Shown: positions 7,107 through 11,961 of the stretch, piece by piece
How positions within the stretch are numbered: position 1 is the first letter of the stretch
Layout: each line of letters begins with the position of its first letter
From: an uncultured Porphyromonadaceae bacterium
GTDB taxonomy: Bacteria; Bacteroidota; Bacteroidia; Bacteroidales; Muribaculaceae
NCBI GenBank assembly: GCA_900549445.1
Contig: UROS01000067.1
Location: forward strand, 1-11,961
Length of the DNA: 11,961 bases
Reading direction: 5' to 3'
Notes under the pieces: generated by a model
Told to the model about the DNA's origin: nothing
Database searches by the model: none
The model's input: only the letters and a program-made list of their open reading frames with translations
Made by a program: the position numbers and the translations under genes

Positions 7107-8184
7107 GTCCGGTGTGGTTGAGTTGGATTTTAAGTTCGGTAATGTAAATGTCGCCCTCGCGACGGCTCACGAATGAGGCGTTCTGTCCGTAGAGGAGGTC
7201 GAGCCGGCGCCGCAGGTTCTGCTCGCCTATTCCGGTTCGCCGGGACGATTCGTCCCCCCGTTCGGCCACGGTGTTGACCGTACGGCACACTACGAGACCT
7301 TCTCTGGCGGTGATTGAAATCTCAATGCCGTCGGCGGCATTGCCGGTGTTGCCGTGCTTGAACACGTTCTCAACCACGGTTATGAACAGGAGCGGGGCTA
7401 TTTTGTCGTTGGCGCTGTCGGCAGCGTCGAGCGTCACGTTGAGTTTCAGGTCGGGCCGCAGGCGCAGGCGCATGAGTCCGATGTAGTTGTCGACAAACGC
7501 CAGATCCTGGCTCAACATAACTTCAGCCGGATTCTCGTAGAGCACGTAGCGCAGGAGCCGGCTGAGCTCGTGGACTGCCTGCTGGGCCTTGTCGGGCGAA
7601 ATCGCTATGAGAGCGTAAATGCTGTTGAGGGTATTGAACAGGAAATGGGGGTTGAGCTGACTCTTCAGGTTTTTCAGCTCTTCCTCGCGCTTTATGCTCA
7701 TTATCTCGCGGCTGCGCTTCTCGAGGTTGAGCCATTTGTCGCCCATACGCAGTGCTACGCTCAGTCCTATCGTAAGCACGATTATCACGAAGTCGCGCAC
7801 AAAAAAGAGCGCGCTGCGGGCGAGAATCTGAAGTTCGGTCGGGTCAGGCCGGCGGTGGCGGTGAGGGCGTGCGGGCATGCACTCGGTCATAATGCGCCAT
7901 ACCACATAGTTGATTGTGAGTACAGCCGCCGTCAGGGCAACATTGTAGAGAATGAATTTCCACAGCCCGTTTTTCCCCCTCCCGAGAGTCCGCTCTATTA
8001 TAAAGAAATAGTTGGCGTAGAACACCACCATAAAAAGCAGCGATTTGAAATAGACCCAGGGGTTCGGAGCCTTCCACGGCGATGCGATCGACGTAAGCAC
8101 CTCGGGGAGTACGAAGATCAGGATTATGAAAAGCAGATGGGTGAGAAACGTGGTAAGCCGTTTTTTCTGTCCTATGTCGCGCAT
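7096..8184 (-). CDS. LytS/YehU-type sensor histidine kinase
   Basis: The product has 362 residues. Four membrane segments (about 13-33, 43-63, 75-96 and 125-147) are joined by short loops, so there is no sizeable periplasmic sensor domain and any signal is likely sensed in or at the membrane. A short coil leads to the His_kinase (PF06580) domain, with H180 in LKSQLNPHFLFNTLNS. The ATPase part shows the N box VENVFKHG (271-278, Val where Ala is common) and the glycine box TGIGEQNLRRRL (317-328). It phosphorylates the LytTR regulator encoded immediately downstream, whose start overlaps its stop by 11 bases. A strong promoter sits just upstream, so this pair is transcribed separately from the ribH cluster. 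Confidence 0.95.
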   Translation of the reverse strand: MRDIGQKKRLTTFLTHLLFIILIFVLPEVLTSIASPWKAPNPWVYFKSLLFMVVFYANYFFIIERTLGRGKNGLWKFILYNVALTAAVLTINYVVWRIMTECMPARPHRHRRPDPTELQILARSALFFVRDFVIIVLTIGLSVALRMGDKWLNLEKRSREIMSIKREEELKNLKSQLNPHFLFNTLNSIYALIAISPDKAQQAVHELSRLLRYVLYENPAEVMLSQDLAFVDNYIGLMRLRLRPDLKLNVTLDAADSANDKIAPLLFITVVENVFKHGNTGNAADGIEISITAREGLVVCRTVNTVAERGDESSRRTGIGEQNLRRRLDLLYGQNASFVSRREGDIYITELKIQLNHTGHGN

Positions 8185-8207
8185 ATATGATGTCTTGGTA
8201 TGTTTTG

Positions 8208-8238
8208 CAAATTTACGCCGGGACTTCTCCGGGTCAAA
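8208..8238 (-). promoter_or_regulatory. Bacteroidetes consensus promoter for the kinase/regulator operon
   Basis: Read on the - strand, TTTG (8238-8235) is followed after exactly 19 bases by TAAATTTG (8215-8208). This is a full match to the Bacteroidetes -33/-7 consensus. Transcription should start near 8201, giving a leader of about 17 bases before the ATG at 8184. Confidence 0.8.
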
Positions 8239-8242
8239 ATCA

Positions 8243-8268
8243 GATATACAAACGGCGCTGTTTCGCCG
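8243..8268 (-). terminator. Small hairpin, possible terminator after the DUF2851 gene
   Basis: On the - strand CGGCG (8268-8264) pairs with CGCCG (8257-8253) across the loop AAACAG, followed by TTTGTATATC. It begins 12 bases after the DUF2851 stop codon and precedes the next operon's promoter. The stem is only 5 bp, so it would be a weak terminator. Confidence 0.4.
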
Positions 8269-8280
8269 ACATTCGGCCGT

Positions 8281-9564
8281 TCAGCTGCGCCGGGCCCGTG
8301 CGGCGAGCATCCGGTGTCCGAGACGGCAGTACAGGCATTTGCGGGTTTCGCAGTAGTTGCGGCGGAGCTGTATTACAGCCTGCGAGGCGAAGGCGTCGGG
8401 CACTCTGATGCCGGCTCTGACGAAGAGGTCGACGATGGAATTTTTCTCGGGCGGAAGCGCCTGGAGCATGGCAATGGCGGAGGCCACCATATCTTCGTCG
8501 GCATGGGCGTGGCCGTAGGCCATCTTCAGAGGTACCACTGCATTTATTATGAGCGAGTTTACGGAACTGCGGCTGAGTCCGCCGAGTTCGGATGGAGATT
8601 CGGCTCCGAAGGTGTAATGGCGGTTCCAGTATCCTTCGGGACGGGTGCCGAACAGCCCGGCAGCCTCTTCGGGAGTGGCGAGACTGATCAGACGGTTGAG
8701 CAGCCGGAAGCCGCCGGCCACCATCGACGCCAGATATGCCACGCGGCGGTGGGGAAAATTGCCAGGACGCATCCGCGCCATCTTCCATCCTAAAGGCTGG
8801 AGGGGGCGGAGTCCGAACTTATGGGCGTAGAACTGATGCTCCTGCCGCAGGCGCGCCACGTAGGGGTCGGCTTCGGGTGCGGTGTCGAGCAGCTGTGCCT
8901 GTCCGAAAAGGAGGGCTTCGAGCGAGAGCAGCGAATCGCTGTGCTTGCGCAGGAAATGGAGCGGAACCTGAGTGGCGAGGCGCTCCATGGGCTCTCCGTT
9001 TGTGCCGAATCCGAGGGCGCGGGCGAGAGTCGCGAAACAGGTCTGCTCCCAGTCGCCGGCCGTTGATTCGAGAATGGCGGCTATGCGGTCGGTTTTGGTG
9101 TAAAGCCGCTCGTAGGCGAGAGCCGTGATCCAGTCGGAGATGTAGAGCGGCGGAATTCCGGGAATTTCAGGGGCGCAGGGGAGGTCGATGTCGGAGCGGT
9201 CAACAAGGTCGTGGTAGCGTATATGGAATTCCGGGGCGCATTTCATCACCATCTGCGGAATGACCTGACCGTCGCTGCGCCTGATGGCGGTATCGTCGCA
9301 GTCGACCACGTGGAGAATCACCGAGTCGTAGGCGCGGTCGCCGTCGTGGTGGTGGCGGTGCCAGTCTGACGCTCTGACGTGGATTTCGACGTCGCCGGCC
9401 CACATTTCACCCCCGATCATCACCTTGGCGTTGAAGAAATCCGGCCCGGAACCGGTGTTGAGCAGACCCGGATCCACGATGCTGACCTTGCGGCCGTCGA
9501 CCGTCACCATATCGGTGGCGAGCAACAGCCGGTGCTGCCATACGTATTGCATCAACCGTTCCAT
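8281..9564 (-). CDS. DUF2851-family protein
   Basis: This 427-residue cytoplasmic protein of unknown function belongs to a family widespread in Bacteroidetes. The N-terminal signature is intact: an opening LMQYVWQHRLL, DGRKVSIVDPG (23-33), GSGPDFFNAKV (38-48), WAGDVEIHVRASDW (55-68), H71, H73 and YDSVILHVV (79-87). The arrangement P41-D42, 17 residues, E60-I-H62 resembles the catalytic layout of PD-(D/E)XK nucleases with His in place of Lys; this is an inference. The C-terminus has C405, C410, C413 and H417 (C-x4-C-x2-C-x3-H), a possible metal site. There is no signal peptide or membrane segment. It lies 34 bases after ribH and probably ends that operon. The ATG at 9564 gives the usual family N-terminus. 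The family call is from recognised motifs. Confidence 0.85.
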   Translation of the reverse strand: MERLMQYVWQHRLLLATDMVTVDGRKVSIVDPGLLNTGSGPDFFNAKVMIGGEMWAGDVEIHVRASDWHRHHHDGDRAYDSVILHVVDCDDTAIRRSDGQVIPQMVMKCAPEFHIRYHDLVDRSDIDLPCAPEIPGIPPLYISDWITALAYERLYTKTDRIAAILESTAGDWEQTCFATLARALGFGTNGEPMERLATQVPLHFLRKHSDSLLSLEALLFGQAQLLDTAPEADPYVARLRQEHQFYAHKFGLRPLQPLGWKMARMRPGNFPHRRVAYLASMVAGGFRLLNRLISLATPEEAAGLFGTRPEGYWNRHYTFGAESPSELGGLSRSSVNSLIINAVVPLKMAYGHAHADEDMVASAIAMLQALPPEKNSIVDLFVRAGIRVPDAFASQAVIQLRRNYCETRKCLYCRLGHRMLAARARRS

Positions 9565-9598
9565 AGCCGGGGGAGAAAGGAGAACCGGGGGCGGGATG

Positions 9599-10075
9599 TC
9601 AGGCCTCGGTGAGACGGTTGAAAGCCACCATCTTTATTGCTGTCTCGGCGGCTTCTGCGCCTTTGTCGCCCATCGGCCCGCCGGCGCGGTCGAGGGCATC
9701 CTGCTCGGTGTCGACGGTGAGTACTCCGAATATGACCGGAATGTCGCAGTCGGCGTTGAGCTGAGTGACGCCCTGGGTGACGCTCTGACAGACGTAGTCG
9801 AAATGAGGTGTGCCGCCGCGAACCACGCAGCCGAAAACGATCACGGCGTCGAACGAACCGTTTTCGATGAGTTTAGAAGCTGCAAAAGTGAGTTCCACGG
9901 CACCGGGGACATCGAACATGGCGATGTCCTCGAGGGTCATGCCGTAGTCTGTGAGACGGCGCACGGCGCTGTCGCGGAGACGACTGGTAATGTGGCCGTT
10001 CCATTCGGCGGTAACGATGGCTATTTTTACGTCGTCGAGCTGAGGCAGCGGCGAAACAGGCAGTGATGTAGACAT
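9599..10075 (-). CDS. ribH: 6,7-dimethyl-8-ribityllumazine synthase
   Basis: Lumazine synthase joins 5-amino-6-ribitylaminouracil and 3,4-dihydroxy-2-butanone 4-phosphate, the penultimate step of riboflavin synthesis, in a cytoplasmic multimer. At 158 residues it is of normal length. W25-N26 in VTAEWNG stacks on the substrate ring, VPGAVEL (56-62) lines the pocket, and H91 in GGTPHFDYV is the catalytic histidine. FGVLT (116-120) and R130 follow, the latter corresponding to the phosphate-binding arginine. No FMN riboswitch or other rib gene is in the window; the gene sits 17 bases after a TPR gene. The ATG at 10075 gives a short N-terminal extension before the first strand, which is usual in this phylum. 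Confidence 0.97.
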   Translation of the reverse strand: MSTSLPVSPLPQLDDVKIAIVTAEWNGHITSRLRDSAVRRLTDYGMTLEDIAMFDVPGAVELTFAASKLIENGSFDAVIVFGCVVRGGTPHFDYVCQSVTQGVTQLNADCDIPVIFGVLTVDTEQDALDRAGGPMGDKGAEAAETAIKMVAFNRLTEA

Positions 10076-10092
10076 ATTTCTTATGATGTTTT

Positions 10093-11109
10093 TTAACGTG
10101 GGAAAATCTTGTGCCAGAGCCAGAGAATATCGCGCGAGCGGCTTTTGGCGTTGACGAGGATGTCGACTATGCGGCGGTGCTCCTCGGTGGCATTGATTTT
10201 GGTAGCCTTGTGGAGCATGGTGTTGAGCAGATGCACACCCTTGTCGCGCATGGCGGGAACCTGCAGCATGGATTCGCCCAGGTCGACAGTCATCTGCAAC
10301 TGCGCGAGTGTAAGTTCAGGCTCTATCTTTGTAGAGTATTTGAGAGCGCGGGTAAAGAACTGCACCGCTTCGCGGTGGCGGCCCATGTCGGCGAGGGTGC
10401 GTCCCTCGGTAAGGAGCGATTCCACCAGGCGCGTGGTGGCGTCGCCGATTCCCTGGTTCACCATCTGGAGGTATACCGAGGTCGATGCCTGATAGTGGGC
10501 GAGGAGTTCGGCCTGCTTTACTCGCGAGCGGTAGACCGAGGTGGAAGCGTTGAGCGCCATGATCTGGGCGCTGCCGTAGCGGGCGGGGTCGGCTTTGGCG
10601 AGGCGGTCGAAAATCTTGAGCGATTTTTCGAGTTCGCGTTCCGCCTGCTTGAATTCGTTTCCGGCGGTGTGGATTATAGCTATATCGTAGAGAAGCGTTG
10701 CGAGTATCTCGAGAAAGGGTTCATCCTTGCGCCGTGGTTCCTGCGACAGGAGGCTAAGGGTAGCGGCCGCGGTGGCAGTGGCCCGTTCCATGTCGTCGCG
10801 CTCTATGCATAGGGCGGTGAGAATCTGCATGAGGGCGGCGTGGATGTTGAGCAGATAGCCGCTTTCGTCGCCGGCGCGCATGATGAGGGCGTCGAATTCC
10901 TCAATCATCCTTACAGCGCGGTCGCTTTCACCGCGTTCGGCCATCTCGGCTGCTGTGCGGCGGAAGAAGTCGTAGGCGGTGTTGAACTCGGTTTCTCCTA
11001 TGGCATGGCGCACCTGCGACATGGCCCGCGAGCGCCGGAACATTGTTTTCAGCGGAGCTATGTCGGTGGTAACGGCCAGGAAAATCGGTTCGAGTGATGT
11101 AGCTTTCAT
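10093..11109 (-). CDS. TPR-like helical protein encoded next to ribH
   Basis: The product is 338 residues, all-helical, with no signal peptide or membrane segment, so cytoplasmic. Clear TPR-like units occur around 141-172 (YDIAIIHTAGNEFKQAEREL) and 232-262 (GRTLADMGRHREAVQFFTRA), with weaker ones between and before. It ends in a basic, aromatic tail (ILWLWHKIFPR, 328-338). TPRs bind other proteins; the partner is unknown. Its start overlaps the stop of the PfkB-like gene by 4 bases (ATGA), which implies coupled translation, and ribH follows after 17 bases. From general knowledge, TPR proteins of this kind are often found beside ribH in Bacteroidales; I could not check this here. Confidence 0.8.
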   Translation of the reverse strand: MKATSLEPIFLAVTTDIAPLKTMFRRSRAMSQVRHAIGETEFNTAYDFFRRTAAEMAERGESDRAVRMIEEFDALIMRAGDESGYLLNIHAALMQILTALCIERDDMERATATAAATLSLLSQEPRRKDEPFLEILATLLYDIAIIHTAGNEFKQAERELEKSLKIFDRLAKADPARYGSAQIMALNASTSVYRSRVKQAELLAHYQASTSVYLQMVNQGIGDATTRLVESLLTEGRTLADMGRHREAVQFFTRALKYSTKIEPELTLAQLQMTVDLGESMLQVPAMRDKGVHLLNTMLHKATKINATEEHRRIVDILVNAKSRSRDILWLWHKIFPR

Positions 11110-11885
11110 ATGTCGGTACGATTCAGGTTACGTAAAATCTGCGTGAGGGCGGCTACGGTAGTGTCGGCGTAGCATACGCCGGCTCCGGTGCCTGCAATCT
11201 CCGGCCCCGGATATTTCGCTATGGTGGCTGCCGCGGGGTCGATTACATACACCCGCGGTGTATAGAATTCGAGATGGTCGCGATAAGCCTTTTCAGCGTC
11301 GCCGCTTCCGAAGAGCCGCTGCAGATCGCCGGTAGTGGCGATGATTACGTCGGCCATTTCCATATTGTCGAGTATCGAAGGCATGACGCGGGTTACTCTC
11401 GACACCTGGAAATCTTCGAAATACGGCAGATATACTATAGTGGCTTTGCGGGCGCGGGCGTGGCTGAGCAGATCGTTGAGCCGGGGACGTACGCGCTCGC
11501 TCAGAGCGAACCATGATCCGAAAACAACCACGTCGCCCTCGTCGATCCTCGGCCAGATGCAGTCGAATTCCTCCGACAGGCGGCTGTCGTAGCCAACGGT
11601 AAGCCAGCTGCCGTCGGGCTGCTCAAAGCGGTCGTGCTGGCAGCCGGCGCCCTCGGTGAAGCGGTCGACCGACCTGACATCCACTCCTGCCGCCGTAAGG
11701 AAATCAACTACTGAGGAGCCAACGGGGTCGGCGGCAGCCTCGCCCACCATTTCAGCGCGGATTCCGCTGCGGGCAAGGGCGGCCGCGGTGCGTCCGATGC
11801 GGTCGCACGGTTCCAGCGCCACGCTGCCGTTGCTGCGGATGAGAATGTTGAGGGGCAGTTCGCCTATGAGTATCACCTTCGACAT
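11106..11885 (-). CDS. Degenerate PfkB-fold protein, probable pseudokinase
   Basis: The 259 residues follow the PfkB carbohydrate-kinase plan: an opening VILIGE, then AGVDVRSVD (66-74), GDVVVFGSWFAL (117-128), an ILDNMEMADVIIATTGDLQRLFG region (171-193) and a YTPRVYVI strand (208-215). All catalytic signatures are missing. The substrate motif GGxxxN is replaced by CDRIGRTAAA (27-36). The usual DPN is LPYF (153-156). The TxGxxG nucleotide loop is DPAAAT (216-221). GAGD is GAGV (234-237), so the general-base Asp is Val. It also ends soon after that point, whereas active family members are usually 295-330 residues. The frame is open and its codon use matches the neighbours, so it is probably maintained as a non-catalytic protein. 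It overlaps the TPR gene by 4 bases. Confidence 0.8.
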   Translation of the reverse strand: MSKVILIGELPLNILIRSNGSVALEPCDRIGRTAAALARSGIRAEMVGEAAADPVGSSVVDFLTAAGVDVRSVDRFTEGAGCQHDRFEQPDGSWLTVGYDSRLSEEFDCIWPRIDEGDVVVFGSWFALSERVRPRLNDLLSHARARKATIVYLPYFEDFQVSRVTRVMPSILDNMEMADVIIATTGDLQRLFGSGDAEKAYRDHLEFYTPRVYVIDPAAATIAKYPGPEIAGTGAGVCYADTTVAALTQILRNLNRTDI

Positions 11886-11891
11886 GGCGCC

Positions 11892-11961
11892 TCAGACTTC
11901 GTTGCGCGATTTATGACCCAGATAGCCGCCGTGGTGACGCTTGGCATAGTCGGCGGTGGTA
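11892..11961 (-). CDS. C-terminal 23 residues of an unrecognised protein (5' end outside window)
   Basis: The frame ending in TGA at 11894-11892 is open to the window edge and encodes a basic tail, TTADYAKRHHGGYLGHKSRNEV. It ends 6 bases before the start of the PfkB-like gene, so it is most likely the preceding gene of the same operon. The stretch is too short to assign to a family. Confidence 0.5.
   Translation of the reverse strand, partial: TTADYAKRHHGGYLGHKSRNEV

Noticed and set aside
7354..8190. Open frame of 278 codons on the + strand
   Set aside because: It is antisense to the histidine kinase and its translation shows no family-like or domain-like pattern.
10111..10812. Open frame of 233 codons on the + strand
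   Set aside because: It is antisense to the TPR protein, which overlaps the PfkB-like gene in the usual ATGA manner and is the real gene.

Overview
The window looks like chromosomal DNA from a fairly GC-rich member of the order Bacteroidales, plausibly a Muribaculaceae-type gut bacterium. The evidence is the Bacteroidetes promoter signature (TTTG, about 19-22 bp, TAnnTTTG) at several gene starts, the scarcity of Shine-Dalgarno sequences, and the families present: a membrane-spanning TPR/AraC regulator, a LytS/LytTR pair, DUF2851, and secreted proteins with a 'DIxxITF' module and a Por-type C-terminal sorting domain. The taxonomic call is an inference; there is no rRNA or tRNA gene here.

The left half is read on the + strand. 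It opens with the 3' end of an unrecognised charged, tyrosine-rich protein (1-254). A 290-base gap follows, holding an inverted repeat and four evenly spaced YTCCTGT repeats. Next come an AspT/YidE-type transporter (545-2245), a one-piece transmembrane regulator with periplasmic TPRs and a cytoplasmic AraC domain (2368-3852), and a two-gene operon for secreted proteins (3967-4443 and 4448-6265). The regulator sits directly upstream of the secreted pair and may control it. A strong stem-loop at 6283-6331 ends this half and probably terminates transcription from both directions.

The right half is read on the - strand. A histidine kinase and a LytTR response regulator (7096-8184 and 6342-7106) overlap by 11 bases and are driven by a textbook Bacteroidetes promoter at 8208-8238. 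Upstream of them is a compact run of genes: an unrecognised partial gene (11892-11961), a PfkB-fold protein (11106-11885), a TPR protein (10093-11109), lumazine synthase ribH (9599-10075) and a DUF2851 protein (8281-9564). Their gaps run from a 4-base overlap to 34 bases, so they are probably one operon.

The most unusual item is the PfkB-fold protein. It keeps the family's core in an open frame but has lost every recognisable catalytic and nucleotide-binding signature, which suggests a retained pseudokinase. Also worth checking are the evenly spaced repeats before the transporter, the regulator plus secreted-pair arrangement, and a nuclease-like residue pattern in the DUF2851 protein. No mobile element, CRISPR array, RNA gene or phage module was found.
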